This document shows positions 27,932 through 37,064 of a stretch of 64,000 nt of DNA, piece by piece (position 1 is the stretch's first letter; each line of letters opens with the position of its first letter). The notes beneath the pieces were generated by a model. That model saw only the letters and a program-made list of their open reading frames with translations. It searched no databases and had not been told where the DNA came from. Source of the stretch: Methyloprofundus sp. (GTDB lineage Bacteria; Pseudomonadota; Gammaproteobacteria; Methylococcales; Methylomonadaceae); contig AP023240.1 of NCBI GenBank assembly GCA_016592635.1, positions 3,575,630-3,639,629 of the forward strand. Direction: 5' to 3'. The translations under genes and the position numbers were made by a program.

Positions 27932-30253
27932 TTACGAATGTACCTCGCGCAACAGCTCCATAATCTCAGCACTGACTTTATCTAAATCAGCATCAATATC
28001 CACTAAATCACGCGGGGGCTGATATTGGTAGAAATGGCGGTTAAAAGGAATTTCATAACCGACTATACCAATTTCTTCATCTTTAGCATCTTTCTTACTG
28101 GCATCTATCCAAGCATCAGGCACATGTGGTTGCACTTCTTTTTTAAAGTAGGCTTCGTTGATGTCGTTTACACTTTGGCTAGGGTCAAGGGCGACATTTT
28201 CATTATCGCGTAAATCACCATCGGGTTTGTATTCTATGCTTTGGCCGTTGACCGCAAACAAACCGTAAATTGGATTGGCTGAGGTCTTGTGAATTTTCTT
28301 AATGACTTTTTCAGCCTCTGGGTTTTTCCAACTGACAGCAGCAGTAACCTTCTTTTTTTCTTTACTATCAACGGACACAAGTAATTTTCTACAGGCATCC
28401 ATGACTAAACCATCGAAAGTATTCATATCATCATGCTGCTGTGTGCCAATAATACCTTGAAGTTTTTTTACTTTTAAAAAGAGCTGACGATGTTCTAACC
28501 AAGTTAGAGGGTGGAGAATATCTTTAATCTGCTTTTCTTTTAATCCACTGAAGTGACTTTTAATATGTTTACGGATAGCCTCTTCATCTTTGCGTAAATC
28601 ACCATAATGCTCACAGTCTTCATCATCCGACCAGTTAGATCCATATTCAGCATACGCCCACTTCATCACTGCATTTAACGGCTTAGGTGCAAAGCACAAT
28701 TCCGCAATGCGTTCATCACTAAATTGGTAAGATTCTCTGAGTGGGCGTTCTATAGTGATACGACGATAGCCAAACTCATGGGTATCAAAGATTTTACTGG
28801 AGAAAGTCTTGGGTGCTACAGTTTTTGGATTAGCTGCTTGACGACCTCGGTTGCTCTTTTGTTCGGCAGGTTTATCTAATTCTCTGGTGACTGTTGCAAA
28901 ATCACCAAAGCTGTGGGTAATGATAGCAATGTCGGTTTCATCCATGACATTGCGTTTGGAGCCTAAGGACTTACGCATTTTACCGCATAGGTTGACCCCA
29001 TTAATCAATTGCACTTTACCTTTACGTTGTTCAGCTTTCTTATTGGATAACACCCATACATAAGTGGCTATGCCCGTGTTATAGAACATGTCGGTCGGCA
29101 AGGCAACAATGGCTTCCAATAAATCCGCTTCGAGTATGTAACGACGGATTTCTGATTCACCTGAACCTGCACCGCCTGTAAAAAGTGGCGAACCGTTAAG
29201 GATAATGCCGATTCGAGCACCACCTTGTTCAGCACCGCGTAGTTTGCTAATCAGATGTAACAGGAATAATAAAGAGCCGTCTGATACTCTTGGTAAGCCT
29301 GGACCAAATCGACCAGCAAAGCCTTTTAAGCTGTTTTCATCTTTAATCGCTTGCTCTATCTTTTTCCAGTCCACACCAAAGGGCGGATTGGAGAGCATGT
29401 AATCAAATTTATCTGCGTAGAGTTGGTCATTAGATAAGGTATTACCGAGTTTGATATTGCTAACATCTTGACCTTTAATCAGCATATCGGCTTTACAGAT
29501 AGCGTAACTTTCTGGATTAAGTTCTTGACCAAAAGCACGCATTACTGCTTGCGGATTTAGCTCATGTACATACTCCATACCAGCTGACAAGAATCCACCA
29601 GTACCAGCAGTAGGATCATAAATAGTGCGAATAATACCTGCTTTGGTTAAGGCATCATCGTCTTCCATAAAGACTAACGATGTAGTCAGTCTAATAATAT
29701 CTCTTGGGGTAAAATGCTCTCCTGCGGTTTCATTGGAGCCTTCAGCAAAACGACGGATCAGTTCTTCAAACACCAACCCCATATCATGATTGGAAATAGC
29801 GTTAGGGCTTAAATCGGTTTGTCTTACTTTCTGGACAATTTTGTAGAGTAGATCGGCATCATTAAGCTGGCCGATAAATTCTGCAAAATTAAAGTATTCA
29901 AAAATCTCTCGGGCATCTTTGGAAAAGCCTTGGATATAAGACTCCAGATTATCTTTAATGCCTGACTCACCCAACTTGGATAAATCCATTTTGGAGGTAT
30001 TGAAAAATGCTAGCCCCCCTGTTGCCCGCAAGATCATTTTCTCTTGCGCTACTTCAGGTAAGCCCATTGCCTGGACTTTTTCATATTCCGCTAATACATT
30101 TTCCTTACTGTCGTCTAACACACCTTCTAAACGACGTAATAAAGTAAAGGGCAAAATGACACGGCCATACTGACTTTGTTTAAAGTCTCCGCGTAGTAAA
30201 TCAGCTAGGGACCAAATAAATGCGGCGAGGTTGTTGGGTGCTTGAGTGACCAT
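27932..30253 (-). CDS. hsdM: Type I restriction enzyme, methyltransferase subunit
   Basis: HsdM adds methyl groups to adenines in the host's own sites and forms the core with HsdS. The 773-residue chain begins with the helical N-terminal domain ([31 protein letters not shown]), then has the SAM motif [14 protein letters not shown], the N6-adenine motif [10 protein letters not shown], and [12 protein letters not shown]. The C-terminal part beyond about residue 500 is long compared with the roughly 500-residue HsdM of type IA systems and is close to the larger HsdM group. It is the first gene of the locus. Its stop is 46 bases from the antitoxin start. No break is visible. Confidence 0.95.
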   Translation of the reverse strand: MVTQAPNNLAAFIWSLADLLRGDFKQSQYGRVILPFTLLRRLEGVLDDSKENVLAEYEKVQAMGLPEVAQEKMILRATGGLAFFNTSKMDLSKLGESGIKDNLESYIQGFSKDAREIFEYFNFAEFIGQLNDADLLYKIVQKVRQTDLSPNAISNHDMGLVFEELIRRFAEGSNETAGEHFTPRDIIRLTTSLVFMEDDDALTKAGIIRTIYDPTAGTGGFLSAGMEYVHELNPQAVMRAFGQELNPESYAICKADMLIKGQDVSNIKLGNTLSNDQLYADKFDYMLSNPPFGVDWKKIEQAIKDENSLKGFAGRFGPGLPRVSDGSLLFLLHLISKLRGAEQGGARIGIILNGSPLFTGGAGSGESEIRRYILEADLLEAIVALPTDMFYNTGIATYVWVLSNKKAEQRKGKVQLINGVNLCGKMRKSLGSKRNVMDETDIAIITHSFGDFATVTRELDKPAEQKSNRGRQAANPKTVAPKTFSSKIFDTHEFGYRRITIERPLRESYQFSDERIAELCFAPKPLNAVMKWAYAEYGSNWSDDEDCEHYGDLRKDEEAIRKHIKSHFSGLKEKQIKDILHPLTWLEHRQLFLKVKKLQGIIGTQQHDDMNTFDGLVMDACRKLLVSVDSKEKKKVTAAVSWKNPEAEKVIKKIHKTSANPIYGLFAVNGQSIEYKPDGDLRDNENVALDPSQSVNDINEAYFKKEVQPHVPDAWIDASKKDAKDEEIGIVGYEIPFNRHFYQYQPPRDLVDIDADLDKVSAEIMELLREVHS

Positions 30254-30405
30254 AGGTATAGATTCATTAGGTTAGGGGCTGTTTGCTTAAAGGCAGTACA
30301 ATCTTAAAAAGATTATGCGGGTTACCACCATTTTACTTTTGATAAGTTTTTATGGCTCTTTAGGGAAGCTGGGACGAACATGTTGTTTTCCGTATAATTA
30401 GAAGT

Positions 30406-30770
30406 ATGACATGTTATCAAGAAATTCACTGTCCACAGTGGTGATAGTACTAAAATAATAAAATCTGGTAAAAGTGCGGAAGAGGCACCCGCTATTTATG
30501 CCAAAACATACTCAGACATTTATGCAGAATTATTGCTATAAGGCTTGTGAGCGGGGTATGACTGAAAAGATTGTCAAAATGGAGATAAATTCACGTGGAA
30601 TTCGGGATACCGCCTAGCCTCTTAAGATTAATAAAAATACCATTATCAATACGCTAAAAAAGGAAAGCAGCTTTGTTAAAGTAAATCCCAATTTCCAGAT
30701 TGCAACGGTAGATATGACTACACTTTTTACTGGTTTTTTACCGTATTTCCTCGGACATCTACAGGCATAA
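30406..30770 (+). pseudogene. Remnant of an IS1-family InsA gene
   Basis: Conceptual translation with frame jumps gives pieces of the IS1 InsA zinc-finger/helix-turn-helix protein: MTCYQEIHCPQW from 30406, then KIIKSGKSAEE in another frame, then MPKHTQTFMQNYCYKACERG followed by MTEKIVKMEINSRGIRDTA, a stop, and LKINKNTIINTLKKESSFV. Family members read continuously through these parts. At least one frameshift and one internal stop are needed, and no InsB transposase follows. It lies just before the tRNA-Leu gene and its terminator, on the opposite strand. Confidence 0.8.
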
Positions 30771-30800
30771 AAAAACCCTTGAAGCTGTTCAGCTTAAGGG
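30769..30800 (-). terminator. Rho-independent terminator of tRNA-Leu(CAA)
   Basis: Read on the minus strand the sequence is CCCTTAAGCTGAACAGCTTC then AAGGG followed by seven T residues: an 11-pair stem with one bulged base and a two-base loop. It ends transcription 36 bases after the tRNA 3' end. Confidence 0.85.
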
Positions 30801-30836
30801 CTATCGGTCTTTTTCGGACTTATTCGTTTTCTTCAA

Positions 30837-30921
30837 TGGTACCGAGGGCCGGAATCGAACCGGCACTTCCGAAGAAACCGGATTTTGAATCCGGCGTGTC
30901 TACCAGTTTCACCACCCCGGC
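30837..30921 (-). tRNA. tRNA-Leu (anticodon CAA)
   Basis: An 85-base class II tRNA with CCA encoded. The anticodon stem-loop CCGGATTCAAAATCCGG gives CAA; the T arm is GTGCCGGTTCGATTCCGGC and a long variable arm is present. The acceptor stem is GCCGGGG paired with CCTCGGT, so position 1-72 is G-U, while most bacterial counterparts have G-C. Confidence 0.96.
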
Positions 30922-31025
30922 ATTGAAGAGCTAACTATTATATTTAAAATATTTTTATATTGCTAGAGAATTCTAATAAAATGATAGTTTTTATTAAACC
31001 TCCTTTAGCAATCAATATAAGATCC

Positions 31026-32090
31026 ATGAAAAAAAGTGATTTTTACTATGATTTACCTGAAGCATTAATTGCCCAACAACCGTTGGCAAAACGTAGTGCC
31101 AGCCGATTATTATGCCTTGATAAAGAAACCGATAGGATTGTTGATCGCCAGTTTGTAGATTTGATAGACCTACTACATGCGGATGATTTATTGGTGCTTA
31201 ATAACACTAAGGTCATTCCTGCGCGTTTGTTTGGACATAAACAATCAGGGGGTAAAGTTGAGATTTTAATTGAACGCGTTATTAGCACACAAGAAGTGTT
31301 GGCTCATATGCGCTCTAGTAAATCACCTAAAGCTGGTACAACTATCGAACTAGATGCAGGTTTTCAATGCCAAGTTCTAGGGCGAAAAGAAGATTTATTT
31401 CATTTACAGTTCCAAGGAGAGCAAAGCTTAGCAGATATTTTAGACGTTATTGGGCATATGCCATTACCTCCCTATATCGAACGTGTTGATGATGCAAATG
31501 ATCAAACTCGGTATCAAACCGTATTTGCTCAACAAAGCGGAGCAGTAGCCGCACCAACAGCTGGGTTGCATTTTGATGATGAACTGATGGCAAAAATTAA
31601 AGCAAAAGGAATTCAGGTTGCTTTTGTCACCTTGCATGTTGCCAGCGGCACTTTTCGACCTGTCAAAGTAGATGACTTGAACGATCATATTATGCATAAA
31701 GAATATTTTGAAGTACCAGAAGCAACCGTCACTGCAGTCATGCAAACTAAAGCTCGTGGCGGCCGGGTAATAGCAATTGGAACGACAGCCGTGCGCTCTT
31801 TAGAGTCAGCTGCTCGAAAAGGTACTTTACAGGCATGTAGTGGGGATACTAATTTATTTATTACCCCAGGTTATCAATTTAAGATAGTGGATGCCATGGT
31901 AACTAATTTTCATTTACCTGAGTCAACTTTATTGATGTTAGTCTCTGCTTTTTCTGGGTTTGAACGCATGCAAAAAGTATATCAACATGCTATTGCAAAA
32001 AAGTATCGCTTTTTTAGTTATGGCGACGCGATGTTTATTCAGCAGCAGCAACAAAAAACTACGCAACTTATTGGCAATACAGATATTTAA
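31026..32090 (+). CDS. queA: S-adenosylmethionine:tRNA ribosyltransferase-isomerase
   Basis: QueA builds the epoxycyclopentane of queuosine on tRNAs that read NAC/U codons. From the ATG at 31026 the product is 354 residues and begins KKSDFYYDLPEALIAQQPLA, the conserved start of the family; an upstream start at 30960 would add 22 residues with no family match. Other motifs are LLVLNNTKVIPARLFGHK, GHMPLPPYIER, GAVAAPTAGLHFD, HVASGTFRPV and VTNFHLPESTLLMLVSAF. tgt, its usual partner, is not next to it. Upstream lies the oppositely oriented tRNA-Leu gene, leaving about 100 bases for both promoters. Confidence 0.97.
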   Translation: MKKSDFYYDLPEALIAQQPLAKRSASRLLCLDKETDRIVDRQFVDLIDLLHADDLLVLNNTKVIPARLFGHKQSGGKVEILIERVISTQEVLAHMRSSKSPKAGTTIELDAGFQCQVLGRKEDLFHLQFQGEQSLADILDVIGHMPLPPYIERVDDANDQTRYQTVFAQQSGAVAAPTAGLHFDDELMAKIKAKGIQVAFVTLHVASGTFRPVKVDDLNDHIMHKEYFEVPEATVTAVMQTKARGGRVIAIGTTAVRSLESAARKGTLQACSGDTNLFITPGYQFKIVDAMVTNFHLPESTLLMLVSAFSGFERMQKVYQHAIAKKYRFFSYGDAMFIQQQQQKTTQLIGNTDI

Positions 32091-32597
32091 TATTTTTAAA
32101 AAATAAAAATACACCTCGTACCAATGCAGATGCTCTTACTTTCGACTACACATAAATCCCGATAAAAACCCTAGAAAGGAAAGGCTGCTCATGAACCCAC
32201 AATTTATATACTACTAAAAACCAAACACCCACCCTATGTCAGAAAATTTTACACTTTATTTTACAACTAACTTTAAATGCTAGATTAAAAAGCGGGGTAA
32301 TTTTCCTTTACCTTAACTTAAGTACCACCAACAAAGCTATATATACCATATCATTATAGTTATTCAAAGTAGGCACCTAAACTTCCATTGCCCTATAGTT
32401 TTAAAGTTAAAGACATAATTTTTATGTCAGTTTTTTTTACATACCTTTGTTCGTTACATTACCTATTAAATATAATATATTGTTTTTTAACAAAATAAAT
32501 TAATTGGTATTATATTTGCTTTTAATTAATTACTACTAATCAAACAACTATGCTTAGTAGAATAATGGCACTTATATAACCTACACCTGGACTAAGT
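32091..32597. other. AT-rich intergenic stretch with one terminator-like hairpin
   Basis: No reading frame here looks like protein. At 32412-32428 a perfect seven-pair hairpin (GACATAA / TTATGTC) is followed by AGTTTTTTTT, which looks like a terminator on the plus strand although it is about 320 bases beyond queA. The last 60 bases before 32598 probably hold the promoter of the PEP-CTERM gene. Confidence 0.45.
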
Positions 32598-33374
32598 ATG
32601 AAAAAAATTATCACCAAAACTGCACTCGTTACCTGCCTAGCACTGCCCTGTATTACTATCGCAGCCCCAATCACCATAGAGTCGACCACAACACAAACTC
32701 AAGACTTTACCTTTTCCACATTATCTGAGAGCACAATATTAACTTTTGACGGCTTTGACTCAACACTAGGAACACTTAATGGTGTTCATTTTGAGTGGAC
32801 AACAGACAAAACCCTGATTAGCCAAGTATTAAATCTTGGAGGCACAACACAATCAATAGGTACCCCAACACCTGTCACTGCAACCTCAACAACAAATTTT
32901 GCAGGCCAAGGCATAGCAGTTGACTTATCCGATAGCAATGACTTGACCACCCCTGGCTATGTTGGCAGTATAGCGCCATCATCATTTACAATTGTCAACG
33001 GCACCATCATCCCCACTCCATTTACTATTGGATCAGTCTCAGAATCTTCTTCCGGGTCTATTTGTCTTAGCAACCATGCTGACGTCTCATGTGGATCTGG
33101 CCTAGACGACTTACAGGCATACGTGACGAATGCACTACTTAGTTTTGATATGAGTGTTAGCAATACAAGCAGTATATTCGGCTCTGTAAACGGCATTTTT
33201 ATAACCAACAATGGAACTGTCGATGGCTCAGTAAGCATCTACTATGATTACTCTGCTACTACCCCCCAAAGCGGCAACGGAGTTCCTGAGCCTGCAACCA
33301 CCTCACTAATGGGACTAGGCTTGTCATTATTAACCATGCAAGGCCTCATTCGCAGAAGAAGACAAAGCAAATAA
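32598..33374 (+). CDS. PEP-CTERM sorting-domain exported protein
   Basis: The 258-residue protein begins with a signal peptide (MKKIITKTALVTCLALPCIT, then IAAP) and ends with the PEP-CTERM sorting signal: VPEPATTSLMGLGLSLLTM, a transmembrane helix, and the basic tail RRRRQSK. Proteins with this signal are processed by exosortase EpsH/XrtA-type enzymes in bacteria that make exopolysaccharide. The centre is rich in Thr, Ser and Gly, forms beta-type stretches and has one CxxxxxxxC pair (SICLSNHADVSCGSG). Its own function is unknown. The exosortase gene is not in the window. A good terminator follows. Confidence 0.9.
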   Translation: MKKIITKTALVTCLALPCITIAAPITIESTTTQTQDFTFSTLSESTILTFDGFDSTLGTLNGVHFEWTTDKTLISQVLNLGGTTQSIGTPTPVTATSTTNFAGQGIAVDLSDSNDLTTPGYVGSIAPSSFTIVNGTIIPTPFTIGSVSESSSGSICLSNHADVSCGSGLDDLQAYVTNALLSFDMSVSNTSSIFGSVNGIFITNNGTVDGSVSIYYDYSATTPQSGNGVPEPATTSLMGLGLSLLTMQGLIRRRRQSK

Positions 33375-33400
33375 AACAAGATTTTCTCCCCACCCGCCAC

Positions 33401-33425
33401 AAAACCGCTCCTTTGAGCGGTTTTT
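33401..33425 (+). terminator. Rho-independent terminator after the PEP-CTERM gene
   Basis: AAAACCGCTCCTTTGAGCGG followed by TTTTT: a six-pair GC-rich stem with a four-base loop, 30 bases after the stop codon. Confidence 0.9.
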
Positions 33426-33600
33426 ATCTTAAACTACCCCAGAAAACATCCCTAAAATACGCAGAATCAGCCAATTCTGCTCCAATCTTAACACCCAAAA
33501 TAAGTATTTAATTAAAATACTTAGTTCCTATATTGTAATTTAAAAAGTGTAAAATTTATTGACACTCTTATATTTATAATCATAACTAACTGTATTTAAC

Positions 33601-34992
33601 CAGCAATTATCAATTTAGGTTTTTTATGTTTCAAGGATAGGAATTTCCAGCCCTTTCAGCATAAACTCCATTAATTGTTGCCGGCTATCAAAATACATAT
33701 AGCGAGTGAGTGCTCTTAAGTCATTAAAAAATGTTTTCCTGCTTGCCAACTCATTACGTACCAGCCTATAACATTGGTCAAACCACTCAAGGACTGTATG
33801 AACTAAAAAAGCCAGAATATTTAAGCTCGCCAACAATGAAGATAAATGTTGTTGTCCATGACCATTGTATGCTTAAAGTTATATCCTTTTGTTTTTAAAG
33901 TATTATTGTTTTCATTTTCTATTTTCCATCTCGTGCGACCTGCTTCTACAATTGACTCAATATTAACACCCTCCAACGGATAATCTGTGGCAAAAGCATT
34001 GCGATAAATAATAGTATTCTTTTCATCATAAATAGTAAGCTCACACCAGTTAACAAATAAGGCATCATCCGTATTACGTAACGGTACCTGATTGACAAAA
34101 CGATACTGCTTTTTTAACTTTCTCTTTCCCACTCGTTCGTGAAAAATAACGTCTTCCACTTTCCCTAACCGCTCAAAGTCATCAACCCACTCGTACAACG
34201 TTTTATGTGAATCAGGCTTACAAACTAAGATAAAGTGTTTTTCCATTTGTATGAGTTGCTCACAAAAAGGTTGTATTATCGGGTAACCCACTTGCTTCTT
34301 TTTCTAGCCAGCGTTTTGAGGCAGCCAACTCATAGCCTTGTTTTTCACTACCATCCTGAGGGCTAATAAATTCAGGCACTAAAGGGATTACCGAGGTCTG
34401 TTGGGGAGAAACAACAACAGGTGTGACAGCGATATGTGAATAATGTATTTTTCCATTTTTTAATTCTTTCGTTGAGCAGCATTCACAATAAATACTCTGA
34501 GAGCTAAAATATTCTACGCCATCAATAGCAACTAACAGCGTGTTATTCAGCACCTGGAACGTCTCTATTTTTCCGCTTGTTTGTAAACCTTTAAATATCT
34601 CTCTATACAGTGGTGCAAGGGTTTCAGCAGGCACAGGATCAAGAAGGTTTTTGATTTGATTGGTGCTGGGTATTAAATGAACACCAAACAAACTATTCGC
34701 ATTACTTTTTCCTCGATCTTTTTCCATCATTTTTTGATATTCTAAAAAAGACGGCGACTGCATAAAAAATGCTGAAAACGCACTAAGAGCAGCATCTGAC
34801 ATCTCATATTTTTGATAGGTGCCATCTCCAGTGCGCATATCGGGTAGAGCTGTAAAAGTCCGTTTAATTTGACCAATTAAATTTGTTTGCGTAAATGTCG
34901 AAATTTCTTCTACTGGATCTATCACTTATTTCTTTATTTTAGTTGAGACTATCTTTGAATTTTACCACTTAATCCTAAATTGATAATTGCTG
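33601..34992. mobile_element. Insertion sequence with perfect 19-bp terminal inverted repeats
   Basis: The left end CAGCAATTATCAATTTAGG (33601-33619) is the exact reverse complement of the right end CCTAAATTGATAATTGCTG (34974-34992), giving an element of 1392 bases. It contains only a broken transposase gene on the minus strand. The bases just outside the two ends (TTTAAC and CAATTT) are not a clear target-site duplication, so flanks have changed or the duplication was lost. Size and the transposase fit the IS4-like DDE group. Confidence 0.85.
33624..34925 (-). pseudogene. Broken DDE transposase of the 1392-bp insertion sequence
   Basis: Three pieces in different frames make up one IS4-like transposase. 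Piece 1 (34925-34260) runs to LPDNTTFL and has the first Asp region LLVAIDGVEYFSSQSIYC. Piece 2 (34291-33821) begins effectively at QPFCEQLIQMEKHFILVCKP and has RWKIENENNNTLKTKGYNF with the catalytic Glu. Piece 3 (33836-33624) has SLLASLNILAFL-type sequence. The join between pieces 1 and 2 lies at CAACCTTTTTG, where TTFL and QPFC share the same bases: a deletion between two such repeats would explain the loss of the stretch with the second Asp. A one- or two-base loss near HTMVMD makes the second shift. The gene is dead. Confidence 0.85.
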
Positions 34993-35003
34993 CAATTTGA
35001 TAG

Positions 35004-35023
35004 TAAAACAGGCAAAAGCCTGC
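35004..35023 (-). terminator. Weak terminator-like hairpin after the NlpE-like gene
   Basis: On the minus strand GCAGGCTTTTGCCTGTTTTA: a five-pair stem, four-base loop and short T run, 36 bases after the stop codon and 12 bases outside the insertion sequence. Confidence 0.55.
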
Positions 35024-35058
35024 TTTTAGGGTACATAATAAAGTAACAGGGGTTGGTA

Positions 35059-35514
35059 TTAGTGCCCCGTATGCCTCCCACTTGATTCTTGTTGCTCACG
35101 TTTGGCTAAAGTGAATTTCTTTGGGTTATTTTTCATATCTGCTCCACCATAGCTAAGCATGATAAGAATTTTATCATTTTTTATACGAAGTTTTCGAATG
35201 CTTGAATCTTTACGCAATGTTAAAGTGACAATACCAGATTCATCATCCCAAACATACTTACCCTTTTCATAAAATTCTCTAGAAGATTCCTGCGCCTTTT
35301 GGGTGACTAATAGATAATTATTTCTAGTTTTCAGCGATAGAGTTGCTGCAGTTCCTGGACACTGTTCACACGGAAGCACACCATAAAACACACCTCTAAA
35401 CTGTTGGGTTTTCTCAGTATGCTTGTCTGAACCTGCCATAGCAGGACTCAAAATAATAGCAAGTAAACTGAGAGATATCAGTATGTGTTTTAAAGATAGT
35501 GTTAATGCAGTCAT
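35059..35514 (-). CDS. NlpE N-terminal-domain-like exported protein
   Basis: A 151-residue protein with signal peptide (LKHILISLSLLAIILSPAMA) and one domain resembling the N-terminal barrel of NlpE: RGVFYGVLPCEQCPGTAATL has the family's PC-x2-C motif, and the rest (NNYLLVTQKA, KYVWDDESGIVTL, MLSYGGADM) follows the barrel strands. NlpE senses copper and lipoprotein stress in the envelope; here the lipobox cysteine is missing, so it is probably soluble in the periplasm. The end is polar (HTGH) and may bind metal. It stands alone, between the insertion sequence and a 236-base gap that includes the inverted repeat ATTAGAGC / GCTCTAAT. Confidence 0.8.
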   Translation of the reverse strand: MTALTLSLKHILISLSLLAIILSPAMAGSDKHTEKTQQFRGVFYGVLPCEQCPGTAATLSLKTRNNYLLVTQKAQESSREFYEKGKYVWDDESGIVTLTLRKDSSIRKLRIKNDKILIMLSYGGADMKNNPKKFTLAKREQQESSGRHTGH

Positions 35515-35750
35515 ATAGATTATTACTCACAATTAAAAGATAAAAGAATTATTGAAACTGTATGGAGAGGAGGATGTAGAACTCTTTAAATGACCAAAAT
35601 TGATTACAATCGAATCTACCATTCAGCCTATCAACTTTATTGCTGTTGGTAGCTGTTGTCAATGATATAAATGAAAATCATATCATTAGAGCCAGGCTCG
35701 ATAATCAGCGCTCTAATTCTGTCTCCAAAATCAAGCAAAGAGACCACGCT

Positions 35751-36326
35751 CTACCTTTTAAAAAACGAACTGATATGCGGTTTAAAAGCCTGATAATGCA
35801 CTTTTAAACTAGCCATAAAACCAGCCTCGCCAAAATAGTCTAATTTAAGTTGTAGTAACTTTGCCCGTATCACTAAAATGTGGGATTTAATATAAACATG
35901 AATGGCAGAGGCCTTAAACCGCCCTATCCAAGTCATGACAAAATCATACGCTGCTGCCAGCCAGTGAAAAGTCATTAACTGCGCCTTGGTTAGATCAAAA
36001 AGCCAGAAGGTAAAAGCAGCAACAGGGACTTTTAAAGCATAAACAGTCACACCCAAAATGATATTGCCATTCACAAAGCTATAGCCTGCAAAAAAGCCCA
36101 TCACCTCAGCCACAGCTAAAATAACTACAAACACCATGAGTAACAGATAACGATGCATCCCTAAAAATAGTTTTTGCAGAGGCTCTATGGCAATCAGGCT
36201 TTTGCAGTACCGATAAATCGGCTCGGCAAAGATATTCCAGATTAATTCTTCAAACAAGATATAGCCAATAACCAAAATGCTTTCTAAGGTTTTGGCTGCG
36301 AATGCTTTTGCTTTATTGTTATTCAT
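35751..36326 (-). CDS. Unknown membrane protein
   Basis: From the ATG at 36326, preceded by AGGGAG at correct distance, the product has 191 residues; the longer 36392 start has no RBS. It has a hydrophobic stretch near residues 16-35 (TLESILVIGYILFEELIWNI), a strong one near 58-80 (YLLLMVFVVILAVAEVMGFF) and one near 86-108 (NIILGVTVYALKVPVAAFTF), then a basic C-terminal part ending HISSFFKR. Similar short membrane proteins of unknown role are common in gammaproteobacteria; I cannot name the family. No functional partner is nearby. Confidence 0.7.
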   Translation of the reverse strand: MNNNKAKAFAAKTLESILVIGYILFEELIWNIFAEPIYRYCKSLIAIEPLQKLFLGMHRYLLLMVFVVILAVAEVMGFFAGYSFVNGNIILGVTVYALKVPVAAFTFWLFDLTKAQLMTFHWLAAAYDFVMTWIGRFKASAIHVYIKSHILVIRAKLLQLKLDYFGEAGFMASLKVHYQAFKPHISSFFKR

Positions 36327-36405
36327 ACTGCACTCCCTTAAATTTATTTGTATTATTGTTACGCAAGACATAATGACCCTTGCATAACTCAATAGTCGCT
36401 AATGA

Positions 36406-36987
36406 TTATAAATAAACTGTTCTGGTTTTATTGATCTTATAGTTTTTTCTTTCAAGTCTTCTGGAGTCAGCTTTATTACATCGCCCCGTTGCTCTGTAGC
36501 AATCCCGCCATTTTTGCTCAATACTATAAGTACACGAGCCCTTGCTACAAGCTTTGCCTTTATATATTTCCCAAATAGTTCTTTTCCACTTTTTTGCAAA
36601 ATTTACATTTTTTGCTGTCTCTTTTTTTTCTTTTACCTCGGTCATTTTAATTAGCTCTTTGCTAACACTAACCAAGTCTTGTTTAGTTTTTTCATAAAAG
36701 AAGTTTTGATAAAAACCTGCAAATAAGAAACCACAGCCCATAATCAAAACGACACAAATAGTGGGTACCCAGTATCGATTACTTTCACCAACACGCTTAA
36801 ACTCACCTTCTTCAATACTTGCAAAGTCATCAGCTTTTATAAGTTGCTTTTCCATATTAATATCTTTTTTTTCATTACAATATTGATTGTAGGTGTCATC
36901 TAAAAACTTGTTTTGATATTTTCTTTTTTGCCTTTCTCGCTCAGCATCCTTTAATCTTTGCCATTCCTCTTCATTGTACCTACTCAT
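36406..36987 (-). CDS. Unknown single-TM protein, frame of the C-terminal part uncertain
   Basis: The 193-residue frame starts with a charged helix (EEEWQRLKDAERERQKRKYQ), has one TM segment at about 73-95 (WVPTICVVLIMGCGFLFAGF) and then a lysine-rich part. After about residue 130 two overlapping frames are open. The frame used here gives four cysteines (ACSKGSC ... RDCYRATGRC) and a basic end. The other, 36599-36399, gives RVLIVLSKNGGIATEQRGDV then IKLTPEDLKEKTIRSIKPEQ, which looks more like ordinary protein. A frameshift near the A8 run at 36622-36629 or in the part after it could have split one gene. I do not recognise the family. Confidence 0.55.
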   Translation of the reverse strand: MSRYNEEEWQRLKDAERERQKRKYQNKFLDDTYNQYCNEKKDINMEKQLIKADDFASIEEGEFKRVGESNRYWVPTICVVLIMGCGFLFAGFYQNFFYEKTKQDLVSVSKELIKMTEVKEKKETAKNVNFAKKWKRTIWEIYKGKACSKGSCTYSIEQKWRDCYRATGRCNKADSRRLERKNYKINKTRTVYL

Positions 36988-37064
36988 TCCACTCTCCTTA
37001 GAGCTTGACGGGCTAATTCAGCTTTTAGCCCACCCATTACAGTTAAATCATTTTATGCATAATC

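Noticed and set aside
33593..34999. Target-site duplication around the insertion sequence
   Set aside because: The bases outside the two perfect ends do not match one another.
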